Source of the DNA: JBBDYG01 sp040901765
GTDB lineage: Bacteria > Planctomycetota > Planctomycetia > Pirellulales > Lacipirellulaceae
DNA length: 64,000 nt
Assembly: GCA_040901765.1 (NCBI GenBank)
Contig: JBBDYG010000019.1
Location: 1 to 64,000 of the forward strand
Direction of reading: 5' to 3'
A model generated the notes under the pieces. It saw only the letters and a program-made list of their open reading frames with translations, did not search any database and had not been told where the DNA came from. Positions 11,199 to 18,567 of the stretch are shown in pieces; position 1 is the first letter of the stretch; each line of letters starts with the position of its first letter. A program made the translations under genes and the position numbers.

Positions 11199-12401
11199 TC
11201 AAAGTCCCGAAAGGTCGGTCACTTGCCCATCACACCGATTGCCCAGCCGCTGATGAAGGTAGGGATCTATGTCATACGGCAGGAATCTGACCGAACCATC
11301 GCAGAAAACGGCGGCCCATCCCGAATGGTGAGCGCTGCCGAACCCCCACGTGTGCTCGTACAGAGACGTGTCGGGAAGCGGCGGCCAGCGCGGCGGACCG
11401 ACTCCCTCAGCACCTGGTCGCCACATGAATGTGGAACGCAAGTTGTCGCGATCGTGACCGTTGTACATGCTTTGGTCATCGTTGCCCGTTAGACTGGTTT
11501 CATAGGCCTCGGGCATCAGATTTTTCTCGCCTAGTAGATAGGTGTGGGTTGCGCCGTCGGTGATCTGGCTGAACTTAATCTCGCTGCGCTGAAAAATGAC
11601 GCCCGAATGGCCGGTCGGAGAAGTGCTAAATAGCTTTTCCCGCGCATGAGCGATGACTAGCGGGCCGGAGTGTTTCCAGCGCCAGCTGTGGTACCGCTCT
11701 AACGTTGGTGGCCCGATGTCACTATCGAGCAAATTCACGTCGCCGAAGCTGGCGGCATAGTCGGTCTTGGCGGCAAGCGGAGGCGCGGTGAAGTTGTAAT
11801 TGCCGGTATTTCTCCATGGATAACCACTGACGGACCTGCGGCTGGGGCAATAGAAGATCGAAATTGGCGTCGCGATCATTTCGGTGATGGCGGGCGCCGA
11901 AGCGGCGTCGCCGCATTTGAATCCCTGGCCGATATTGCGGCTGCTCGCCTCTTCGATGAACGGCAAAAGCTGATAGGCCCAATTGCCGGGCTGACGCTCG
12001 CCGGCGCCCATGTCAGGACAACCGACCCACCAATCGCCCCAGCCGGCAGAGGGGAGAAAGCCGTGGGCATCGACGTGCAGGTGGCACGCCGTTCCCAGTT
12101 GCTTGATGTTGTTCAAGCACTGCGTCCGCCGCGCCGCCTCGCGAGCGGCTTGCACTGCCGGCAGCAGCAGCGCGACTAGAATCCCAATGATGGCGATCAC
12201 CACGAGTAGCTCAACCAGGGTAAAGCCACCGTAGTAGGCACACTCCGCGTGCCGTAATGGTGCTGTGGAACGCGAGGTCTTTCGGAAAGGCCGCAACGGC
12301 ACACGGAGTGTGCCTGCTACGGAGGCGGACGGCACATGGAGTGTGCCTGCTACACTGGGAAAACCGCGAGATGCTTTTGCGGTTGCGTTCCGCTTTGCCA
12401 T
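11199..12401 (-). CDS. DUF1559 (SBP_bac_10) type II pseudopilin-like protein with extended leader
   Basis: A 400-residue protein. The class III (prepilin) signal GFTLVELLVVIAIIGILVALL starts at residue 59/60 and is followed by the family block PAVQAAREAARRTQC. The C-terminus has the H-x9-DG motif (HHSGWAAVFCDGS). The ATG at 12401 is chosen because GGAGG lies 7 bases upstream; the longer GTG frame to 12515 would overlap the upstream lipoprotein. The leader of 59 residues is very long (other copies here have 8-11). The extra length comes from a 90-bp inverted-repeat element, 12231-12320, plus a duplicated arm, both in frame. DUF1559 proteins are abundant in planctomycetes and probably form pseudopilus or surface structures, but their role is unknown. 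It follows the lipoprotein 12484-12897. Confidence 0.92.
   Translation of the reverse strand: MAKRNATAKASRGFPSVAGTLHVPSASVAGTLRVPLRPFRKTSRSTAPLRHAECAYYGGFTLVELLVVIAIIGILVALLLPAVQAAREAARRTQCLNNIKQLGTACHLHVDAHGFLPSAGWGDWWVGCPDMGAGERQPGNWAYQLLPFIEEASSRNIGQGFKCGDAASAPAITEMIATPISIFYCPSRRSVSGYPWRNTGNYNFTAPPLAAKTDYAASFGDVNLLDSDIGPPTLERYHSWRWKHSGPLVIAHAREKLFSTSPTGHSGVIFQRSEIKFSQITDGATHTYLLGEKNLMPEAYETSLTGNDDQSMYNGHDRDNLRSTFMWRPGAEGVGPPRWPPLPDTSLYEHTWGFGSAHHSGWAAVFCDGSVRFLPYDIDPYLHQRLGNRCDGQVTDLSGL
12231..12320 (-). repeat. 90-bp inverted-repeat element, copy A, inside a DUF1559 gene
   Basis: The 24-base arms 12231-12254 and 12297-12320 are reverse complements with two mismatches (core GGCACACTCCG / CGGAGTGTGCC). 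They enclose a 42-base centre containing GAGGTCTTTCGGAAAGGCC. The total is 90 bases, so its presence keeps the reading frame. It encodes part of the leader just before the GFTLVELL cleavage site. Copy B is at 13865-13954. Confidence 0.85.
12331..12353 (-). repeat. Duplicated right arm of the 90-bp element
   Basis: GGCACATGGAGTGTGCCTGC and the following TAC repeat 12298-12320 with one base change. The period is 33 bases (11 codons), which gives the tandem peptide SVAGTLHVP / SVAGTLRVP in the DUF1559 leader. Confidence 0.8.
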
Positions 12402-12483
12402 GACTGAGCCTCCGCGGTTCGTGCGGGCTTGAACCGGGTCGTCCAGTTCGTTAGCGCGTCGAACCATCACTTGGTTGTACGAT

Positions 12484-12897
12484 TCACTTGACTGGGACTT
12501 CGAAATTGTACTCACTGGATTCTTTGGGCAACTCGACTTCGACCTCGTATTCAGGGAACAGCGGCTTGCCCATGGGGTTCATCACTCCTCCGCCCTGATC
12601 GAAGGGGATGCCATCGGTGCCAACAATGGAGACGATATGGGGCCCGCCGATGTGTCCCTGCCGCGCCATTGTTTCGTATCGGCCGTCAAACAGCCCCGCG
12701 TTGGAGCCGGGACCGCGATTTCCCTTGGCGGTATCGGGTTGAAAAATCAGGTAGCCTTTGGGAACGGGCTGGCCACGGAAGGTGACAGTGCCGGTTAAAT
12801 CGTACCGATCGACGCCCTGGGGGCCGCATCCGGTCGCCAGCAATGAGATTGCTGCCAGGCCCAGAAGCGCGCGCCGCGTGGGCTGCATGGCAGGCAT
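12484..12897 (-). CDS. Small carboxypeptidase-regulatory-like lipoprotein
   Basis: A 137-residue protein with a lipoprotein signal: TRRALLGLAAISLLATGC, with the lipidated Cys near residue 24. The rest is one beta-sandwich-type domain (DLTGTVTFRGQPVPKGYLIFQPD), the pattern of the transthyretin/CarboxypepD_reg-like lipoproteins that regularly accompany DUF1559 genes. Two starts compete: ATG 12897, with AGGAA just upstream and a good signal peptide, and ATG 12924, which lies 4 bases after the stop of the upstream DUF1559 gene. I use 12897. The gene is co-directional with DUF1559 genes on both sides and is probably co-transcribed with them. Its role is unknown; surface or periplasmic attachment is expected. 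Confidence 0.8.
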   Translation of the reverse strand: MPAMQPTRRALLGLAAISLLATGCGPQGVDRYDLTGTVTFRGQPVPKGYLIFQPDTAKGNRGPGSNAGLFDGRYETMARQGHIGGPHIVSIVGTDGIPFDQGGGVMNPMGKPLFPEYEVEVELPKESSEYNFEVPVK

Positions 12898-12928
12898 CAG
12901 CTTCCTAACGTGCTTAGACCACATGCGC

Positions 12929-14002
12929 CTATCGTAATGCCAGTTCGTTCGAATCGTAGACCAACCCGTCGTCTCGGGAGCAGGCCCGTCGGAAGACTTC
13001 CAGGTCGACATCGTAGCTAATGCCGGTCACCGAGCCATCGCAAAAGGTGGCCAGAAACATCCCTGGGTGTGAGCCGCCAAACGCGCCGTGCAGGGCGACA
13101 TTCCCGTTGTGGGCGGAGCTGGGGTCGGCATACCAATCGGGCGAGGGCGGGAAGTAGCCCCAGCGGATGTTGTCCCAGTCCCAGCCGTCGACGTAACCGC
13201 TGTCATCGTCGGCTTGCACCTGGCCGACCAACTGCACATTCAGGCATTTTTCGCCGACGAGCAGCGTTTTGGACATGCCATCTTCAATATGCCGGGCCGG
13301 TACGACCGAGTCGCTGCGATCAAGCTTGCCGGTGTACCCGTTCAACTTGCCGCTGGGACGGCGCACGACGGCGCCGTCCATGCCGTTTCCCAACATGCCC
13401 CAGCCATTGTTCTGCTTTGTGTCTTGGCTCTCGTCGGTGCCGGCATTGCCGGCGTAGTCGATCATGGCCCGGCCATTAACCAACTGAGGAGGCCGACGCG
13501 TGGGGCAGTAGTATGCGGAAATGATCGAACCGAACACCTCCACATCGCGCTCCAATTCCCAGACGGCGCTTTCCTCAAGATACGGCAACAACTGGTAGGG
13601 CCATCCCCAGTTTTGCTTGGGAGCGCTGTTGGGACGGCGGTTGGGGATCTTCCCGCGCCGGACCCATTGCCCTTCGCCGCCGTCGGGATAGAACTCAAAC
13701 GTATCGCTGTGCAAGCTGAACGCCAAGCTGATTTGCTTGAGATGGTTCGTACACTGGGTCCGCCGCGCGGCTTCCCGCGCCGCCTGCACGGCGGGCAGCA
13801 GCAGCGCCACTAAAATGCCGATGATGGCGATGACCACCAGGAGTTCGACGAGTGTAAAGCCCTTGGAGTAGGCACACTCCGTGTGCCGTAACGGAACTGG
13901 TGTTCGCGAGGTCTTTCGGAAAGGCCGCAACGGCGCACGGAGTGTGCCTGTTACATTGCCAAAGAGAGGCGCTCGCCCCGTGCCGCCATCCCGGTTCGCC
14001 AT
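12929..14002 (-). CDS. DUF1559 pseudopilin-like protein with extended leader (second copy)
   Basis: A 357-residue protein with prepilin motif GFTLVELLVVIAIIGILVALL at residues 48-68, then PAVQAAREAARRTQC, and the C-terminal H-x9-DG motif (HPGMFLATFCDGS). The ATG at 14002 has GGAG 6 bases upstream; a GTG at 14014 is a weaker alternative. The leader is 48 residues long because copy B of the 90-bp inverted-repeat element (13865-13954) lies in frame within it, giving TGTLRAPLRPFRKTSRTP and TECAYSKG. The body shares limited sequence with the copy at 11199, so these are separate paralogues and not a fresh duplication. It probably heads an operon with the lipoprotein and the second DUF1559 gene. Confidence 0.92.
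   Translation of the reverse strand: MANRDGGTGRAPLFGNVTGTLRAPLRPFRKTSRTPVPLRHTECAYSKGFTLVELLVVIAIIGILVALLLPAVQAAREAARRTQCTNHLKQISLAFSLHSDTFEFYPDGGEGQWVRRGKIPNRRPNSAPKQNWGWPYQLLPYLEESAVWELERDVEVFGSIISAYYCPTRRPPQLVNGRAMIDYAGNAGTDESQDTKQNNGWGMLGNGMDGAVVRRPSGKLNGYTGKLDRSDSVVPARHIEDGMSKTLLVGEKCLNVQLVGQVQADDDSGYVDGWDWDNIRWGYFPPSPDWYADPSSAHNGNVALHGAFGGSHPGMFLATFCDGSVTGISYDVDLEVFRRACSRDDGLVYDSNELALR
13865..13954 (-). repeat. 90-bp inverted-repeat element, copy B, inside a DUF1559 gene
   Basis: Arms 13865-13888 and 13931-13954 share the core GGCACACTCCGTG/CGCACGGAGTGTGCC. The centre again contains GAGGTCTTTCGGAAAGGCCG. It has the same length, orientation and position relative to the prepilin cleavage site as copy A at 12231-12320. 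Confidence 0.85.
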
Positions 14003-14200
14003 GACCCACTCCACGAAAAGTTCGAGTGCGACGGACGATCTTCGGCCGTCACAATCAACGAGCAGAATCTACGATCTTTGAAGCGTCGACAGAGAAGTAC
14101 ATCCCACCAACTGGAATTCTAGTTCAGCCGCCTGGTAAAACGCAAGCGCATTTGCTGGCACAAACAACAAAGTGAGTGCCTAAAGGTAGGCGGTAGTGGC

Positions 14201-14261
14201 ATGCCCTCGTCTTCGTGGGCATGTTTTGCGTGCTTCCACATGCTCACGCGGACGAGAGCAT
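14201..14261. repeat. Large imperfect hairpin
   Basis: The 23-base arms 14201-14223 and 14239-14261 are reverse complements with four mismatches (ATGCCCTCGTCTTCGTGGGC against the complement of the right arm), with a 15-base loop. This is typical of a planctomycete palindromic intergenic repeat. Confidence 0.55.
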
Positions 14262-14402
14262 ACGACACGGCCCGAGCAAGCAACGCTGGTTCCGCTTGGA
14301 ACTTGACCGAGGCGGAAGCAAACCCGCCATGATTTCGGCCTCGGCACAGTCCGCTTGACGGCGGCGCGTGTCGCTCGGCCAAAATCACGGAAACACGGCG
14401 AA

Positions 14403-14461
14403 CCCGGGGTACGCCGCTCGCGCGACGAACCCCGGGCTAATAGCTGTAACGCCTTCGGCGT
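14403..14461. repeat. Two smaller palindromes
   Basis: CCCGGGGT (14403-14410) pairs with ACCCCGGG (14429-14436). ACGCC-TTC-GGCGT at 14449-14461 forms a tight hairpin. They belong to the same repeat-rich spacer. Confidence 0.4.
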
Positions 14462-14489
14462 AAAAACACAGTTTCCGACCACTCTCAGC

Positions 14490-14520
14490 AAAAACCCCGA
14501 GCCGGAAGGCCGGCCCGGGG
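14490..14520 (-). terminator. Rho-independent terminator of the LamG/PEP-CTERM gene
   Basis: Read on the minus strand, an 11-bp GC-rich stem with one mismatch (CCCCGGGCCGG...CCGGCTCGGGG, 4-base loop) is followed directly by TTTTT. It lies 60 bases beyond the stop codon at 14580, in the right orientation for that gene. Confidence 0.75.
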
Positions 14521-14579
14521 CAATCCCCCCGCGCGGGGATGTTACCAAAACGCCCTTAGCGCGTTCTGCCCCTAATGCG

Positions 14580-15785
14580 CTACTTGCGACGTCTGGCACC
14601 CATGATTCCCAGGCACACGAACAGCAGCGCGAGGGTGCTCGGCTCAGGCACGGCAGCACCGGCGCCGCTGCCGGAATTGCCAAAGTTGGCCTTCCAGAGA
14701 TTATACCCGGCGATCGTATCGTCCGGGCTGCCGCCATCACGCCAGACGGTGTAGTCCGCGGCATTCACTGTGCCGTCTTCGTTGTAATCGCCATCCACAC
14801 CGGGCGGATCGAGCAAAGCCAGGACCCCGATTTCTTCTTCGGACAAAGCCCGCGTGAAGATATACATCTCGTCCATCAGGCCGTGCAGCCGGCGACCACC
14901 GCTGTCATAGACCGCTCCGATGCCCAAGCCATCGTAGAACACGCCAGGCCCTCGGGAGTCCCAGGCACCCAAATCAACAGCGCCGGCAACGCCATTGGCA
15001 ATGCCGCCACGAATTCTCACGCCGTTATAGTACAGCGCATACTCGCCGGCACCAGCGTTGGCGGTCTTATCGTAGGTGTATGCCACGTGAAACCATTCGT
15101 TTAGCGGCCATGGTTCGGGCGTCGTGAGCGGATCGGCATCAATTTCCGGTTGGTTGGGATAAGGGTGGCCGATGTCTATTAAGCCACTATCGTCTCGATC
15201 GGCATTCGCAATGTTTTGACTGAGTTCATCGCGGAGCGATAAACGAAATCTTCCGCTCCCTTCGGCGTGCAAATGGGGTACCGCGTGGCCTGGGCCGGCA
15301 GTAGACCCCTGCAGAATTGACGCCGGTGAGTTCCAGTTGCCATCCCCCCCGATCGTTGTGTTGATTTCGGGGAGATTCACCCAGGCCGCGGTGGTGGCGG
15401 CCCCACTGGGCACCTTGTCGATGTGATTCGCTTTAATCACGCCCCCGTCCAGGTCCAAAAAGACGGGGTCATCTCCAGGGGTCGCAGACTGCGCGAATCG
15501 GATAGCCCCGGCGCCGCGAACTGGGTTCGATGTATCGTTGGAAATGACTCCCTCCGTGAATAGTTCGAATTGCTCATCCAACGTTTTTCGGGTGGCGTCC
15601 TGAACCTTTGCGTCGAAATTGTTTCCAGAACCGTCCATGACCACGTCGGTGAAGCTGTCGAAATCGTAGTAGATCGTCAGGTCACCCGTCACCAGCGGAT
15701 CGGCATTTGCGTTCATACCGCCAATCAATGCGGCGCAGGCCACCATTACCCCTACCCAGAGGTCAAACTTTCGTGCCACGGCCAT
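14580..15785 (-). CDS. LamG-like domain protein with dockerin-like segment and PEP-CTERM tail
   Basis: A 401-residue exported protein. After a signal peptide (residues about 1-28, ending ANADPL), residues about 35-310 form a concanavalin A/LamG-type fold (DLTIYYDFDSFTDVVMDGSG, AAWVNLPEI, WFHVAYTYD, DEMYIFTRALSEEEI). A single dockerin-like calcium loop follows (DGDYNEDGTVNAADYTVWRD) and a PEP-CTERM signal ends the protein: VPEPSTLALLF, a hydrophobic helix and GARRRK. PEP-CTERM proteins are sorted by an exosortase, which is not in this window. The ATG at 15785 (MAVARKFDLW) starts a good signal peptide. The gene appears to be transcribed alone and ends at the terminator 14490-14520. It probably binds carbohydrate or another surface ligand. 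Confidence 0.88.
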   Translation of the reverse strand: MAVARKFDLWVGVMVACAALIGGMNANADPLVTGDLTIYYDFDSFTDVVMDGSGNNFDAKVQDATRKTLDEQFELFTEGVISNDTSNPVRGAGAIRFAQSATPGDDPVFLDLDGGVIKANHIDKVPSGAATTAAWVNLPEINTTIGGDGNWNSPASILQGSTAGPGHAVPHLHAEGSGRFRLSLRDELSQNIANADRDDSGLIDIGHPYPNQPEIDADPLTTPEPWPLNEWFHVAYTYDKTANAGAGEYALYYNGVRIRGGIANGVAGAVDLGAWDSRGPGVFYDGLGIGAVYDSGGRRLHGLMDEMYIFTRALSEEEIGVLALLDPPGVDGDYNEDGTVNAADYTVWRDGGSPDDTIAGYNLWKANFGNSGSGAGAAVPEPSTLALLFVCLGIMGARRRK

Positions 15786-16185
15786 GATGTACTCCCCAGC
15801 CCGCGGGGGTTGGAACAATACTCGCGAATGCGGCCCCGCGTCGCTGTGCATTCGGAGCTTGCGAACAAATGATAAGAGAACCGACTCGTACCCCTCGGAA
15901 CAAGTGAGGATTCGGAGGGTAGAATACTCTTACAGAACGCCGGTGTCAATAAAAATCTGGGGATATAGCCGAACTTTTTTGATCGCGGATGGCATGGCTT
16001 TTGTAGAATTCCAACGGGAAGCGCTGACAAGACCAAGTGAAAGTTGCATCGGCCTCCTTGACTTCAGGGAAATCTCCTACGAGTAAATCGCTGGAACCTG
16101 CTTCGCGACGACGGCCTGGCCAATCAGCAGGGGTAAGCTAGAGAAACTGGAGGATATCCGTGGCGTGAGGCTCGATGCTGCGAAT
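15786..16185. other. Intergenic region, no gene seen
   Basis: 400 bases between two minus-strand genes. The overlapping ORFs on both strands lack recognisable protein features. It should contain the promoter for the PEP-CTERM gene and the 3' end of the LRR transcript; no clear promoter or terminator is visible. Confidence 0.3.
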
Positions 16186-16848
16186 TTAGTTGGTCCCCGG
16201 AGTCACTTCGGCGTCACCCGCGGCTTCTGTCACTACGACTTCCGCGCCGGGATGTTGTTCCCGAAATGTGGCTGCGCCGTCGCCGGTTACGTCGGTGCCA
16301 TAGGCGAAGAGCCAGAGGAGCTGCTTGAGGCCGGCAAGGTGCATAAGTCCTGCGTCGGAAACCTTTGTCTCATTAAGATGCAGTTGCTCGATCTGCCGCA
16401 GGTTTTTCAAATGGACTAGCCCGGCGTCCGTCACTGCGTCCTCACTGAGGTTCAGGACTTCGAGGTTCTTGAGGCCGGCGAGGTGAGCCAGCCCCTGGTC
16501 CGTGACGCGGGTGCGATTCAGCGCCAACTCCCTCAGGTTAGAGAGATCGGCCAAATGAGTCAGCTCGTCGTCGGTCACATTCGTGCTGCTGAAATTAAGC
16601 TTCTCGAGGTTCGGCAGCGATTTAAGATGGACCACGGCTGCCGCGGGGTCCGGCATTCCGTAAAAATCGACGTAGATCGCATTCCCGTCGCGAACACTGA
16701 CCTTGGCATTCGCTGCTTCGAGCGCCTTGACGGCTGCGGCCTGTTCCGCCGGGAGTGCGTCTTCGGAGCCGCAACCCGCAAAGTTTGCGAGGCAAAACGT
16801 GAGAGCAACCACAGCCAGCGTGGAATAATCGCGAATGCTCAAGGTCAT
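16186..16848 (-). CDS. Leucine-rich-repeat lipoprotein
   Basis: A 220-residue protein with a lipoprotein signal (ALTFCLANFAGC, lipidated Cys near residue 26) followed by a short alpha-helical region and five or six leucine-rich repeats of about 24 residues (LPNLEKLNFSSTNVTDDELT, LSNLRELALNRTRVTDQGLA, LKNLEVLNLSEDAVTDAGLV and so on). The repeat type is the 'VTDxGLxHL' kind common in planctomycetes, a protein-binding solenoid. The start is ATG 16848, ten bases after the stop of the di-haem peroxidase gene, so it is the last gene of that operon. The partner it binds is unknown. Confidence 0.88.
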   Translation of the reverse strand: MTLSIRDYSTLAVVALTFCLANFAGCGSEDALPAEQAAAVKALEAANAKVSVRDGNAIYVDFYGMPDPAAAVVHLKSLPNLEKLNFSSTNVTDDELTHLADLSNLRELALNRTRVTDQGLAHLAGLKNLEVLNLSEDAVTDAGLVHLKNLRQIEQLHLNETKVSDAGLMHLAGLKQLLWLFAYGTDVTGDGAATFREQHPGAEVVVTEAAGDAEVTPGTN

Positions 16849-16858
16849 CGAATCTCTT

Positions 16859-18100
16859 TCATTGGGGTAAACGGGCAGTTTCGACCGGTGGCAAGGCCCC
16901 TGTCAGGGCTTCGAGAAAAGCGACCAGGTCGCGCTTTTCATCCCGGGTTAAATTGAGTGGACGGACGTTGCGGTCTAGATGTGGGTGGTCATATCCGCCG
17001 CGGTCAAACCAATTGACGACTTCGCGCAGCGTGTCGAATTGGCCATTGTGCATATAGGGCGACGTTCGAGCCACGTTTCGCAGCGTGGGGGTTTTGAACG
17101 CACCCCGGTCCTGTTCATTTTGGGTAATATCGAACCGGCCCAGGTCCGGCTCGTCGTCTGCCATTCCGGTTCCGACATTATGGTACGCCTCGTCGGTGAG
17201 ATTAGGCCCGCTGTGGCACACGTGACAGCGCGTTCGGTCGCTGAAGAATAGCGCTTCGCCGCGAATGGCCGATTCGGACATTGAATAAACCGACACACCT
17301 TGTTTGAGCTGCCGGACCCGCAGACGCTCCTCGGGGGAAAGCGAGTCGACAGCTCGGTCTTCATATTGCGAGAGTAGCCGCCGGTAATCCCATGGAGACG
17401 GTCCCGTGACGAGCGCGCGCTGGAAGTTGGCCAGCGCCCTGCTCACGGCGTCAAAATTGAGTTCACCAAAGATCGCTTGAAACTGAAGCTGATATCCCTC
17501 GATGGATCGCAGCCGAGCTACGCATTCGTCGGGCGTCGTGCCCATCTCGAATGAATTCGTGATCGGGCCTTCGACCTGGTCCTCCAGAGATTCGGCGCGG
17601 CCATCCCAAAATTGGCGTCCACCGAAAAGTCGATTGAAGCAAACGGGCGGATTGAGAGCACTAACCGGCATGACCCCGTGTACCGAATAATCTTGCTCCG
17701 GCAGGTGGCAAGTCGCGCAGGCCGTTGTTCTGAAATCGGACAGTCGCCCGTCGAAGAACAGTTGCCGCCCCAGTTCAATCTTGGCGCGCGTTAGCGGATT
17801 GTCGTGCGGAATCGTGATGAGCTCAGTCGCATCAACAAGTCCGACCGGCAGTACAAAGTCGAGGGGCTCGTGGATGCCGTCCGTGGAAAGCCAGTCGCGA
17901 ATCTGGTCGATGGTCAACGCCCCGTCACCCGGTATTCCGGACGTAAGACTGGGCGAACCGAGGACGATTCTGCCGTTGCGCCATTCCGAAATCGGTTCTT
18001 TGCGCGTGGAACTGCTGGCTGGAGCAGACTGATCACAACCAAGCGCTGAAAGGAGGATCGCGAAAATCGACACGACGCGGATGGCAACCCGTTCATTCAT
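16859..18100 (-). CDS. Di-haem cytochrome c peroxidase / MauG-like lipoprotein
   Basis: A 413-residue protein with lipobox LLSALGC and two haem c sites, CATCH at about residue 127 and CHVCH at about 290. Flanking family motifs are ELGRQLFFDGRLS, RDRGAFKTPTLRNVARTSPYMHNG and the C-terminal DEKRDLVAFLEALTG. It reduces hydrogen peroxide or, as in MauG, uses it to modify a protein; both haems would sit in the periplasm. The ATG at 18100 is listed. A GTG at 18109 overlaps the upstream stop by 4 bases (GTGA) and would imply translational coupling. It lies between a small lipoprotein and an LRR lipoprotein in an operon headed by a DUF1559 gene. Confidence 0.92.
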   Translation of the reverse strand: MNERVAIRVVSIFAILLSALGCDQSAPASSSTRKEPISEWRNGRIVLGSPSLTSGIPGDGALTIDQIRDWLSTDGIHEPLDFVLPVGLVDATELITIPHDNPLTRAKIELGRQLFFDGRLSDFRTTACATCHLPEQDYSVHGVMPVSALNPPVCFNRLFGGRQFWDGRAESLEDQVEGPITNSFEMGTTPDECVARLRSIEGYQLQFQAIFGELNFDAVSRALANFQRALVTGPSPWDYRRLLSQYEDRAVDSLSPEERLRVRQLKQGVSVYSMSESAIRGEALFFSDRTRCHVCHSGPNLTDEAYHNVGTGMADDEPDLGRFDITQNEQDRGAFKTPTLRNVARTSPYMHNGQFDTLREVVNWFDRGGYDHPHLDRNVRPLNLTRDEKRDLVAFLEALTGALPPVETARLPQ

Positions 18101-18105
18101 GGAAG

Positions 18106-18507
18106 TCACGGCCTTTCGACCGTAAAATCGAAATGGTTCTCAGCGCCGGCCGCGACGGTCGCATTTAAAGGCGTGGCACTAGCGCGCGTGTAGATATCGG
18201 CGACCATTGATTTGCCATCCGGATAGCCTTGCATTACGTGGACGGTCACACGGTAGTCACCGGGCAGGGCGCCGTCCCCGGGCTTTACTGTTCTCAATTC
18301 AAACGACCCGTCCGCGCCGATGTTTCCCGATGCCCCTTTAGTACCCGGGCCGGCCGCGGTTGGCTGAAAGGTTATCGAGGCAATATCACCTTTCGGGACG
18401 GTGCCGTCGGAGAACTTCACGATTCCCGTAACCGGCAGGTGGGAGCTGGTCTGACCACAGCCAGTGAGCGAACATGCTACTAATGAGAACAAGCAGAGTC
18501 GTTTCAC
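18106..18507 (-). CDS. Small carboxypeptidase-regulatory-like lipoprotein
   Basis: A 133-residue lipoprotein (CLFSLVACSLTGC, lipidated Cys at about residue 17) with a single transthyretin-like beta domain (LPVTGIVKFSDGTVPKGDI, SFELRTVKPGDGALPGDYRV). The start codon is GTG at 18507, the only start that preserves the signal peptide. It is the second gene of the operon DUF1559 - lipoprotein - di-haem peroxidase - LRR and mirrors the DUF1559/lipoprotein pairing at 12484-14002. Function unknown; it may be a partner of the pseudopilin. Confidence 0.82.
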   Translation of the reverse strand: MKRLCLFSLVACSLTGCGQTSSHLPVTGIVKFSDGTVPKGDIASITFQPTAAGPGTKGASGNIGADGSFELRTVKPGDGALPGDYRVTVHVMQGYPDGKSMVADIYTRASATPLNATVAAGAENHFDFTVERP

Positions 18508-18567
18508 AAAGCGAATTCCAAGAGCTGTTGGCGAGAGTGACCAGGTTGTAACGTGTCGGTCAGAATG

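Larger units (their letters stand above)
14003..14579. other. Intergenic region rich in palindromes
   Basis: About 580 bases between the DUF1559 gene and the LamG/PEP-CTERM gene. It holds the hairpins listed separately (14201-14261, 14403-14461, 14490-14520). The ORFs over it, including a 194-codon frame at 14180-14764, run into a known gene in another frame and show no protein features. Confidence 0.4.

Noticed and set aside
14180..14764. A 194-codon minus-strand frame in the spacer before the LamG/PEP-CTERM gene
   Set aside because: It runs through hairpins, the terminator and the PEP-CTERM coding region in another frame; the sequence looks random.
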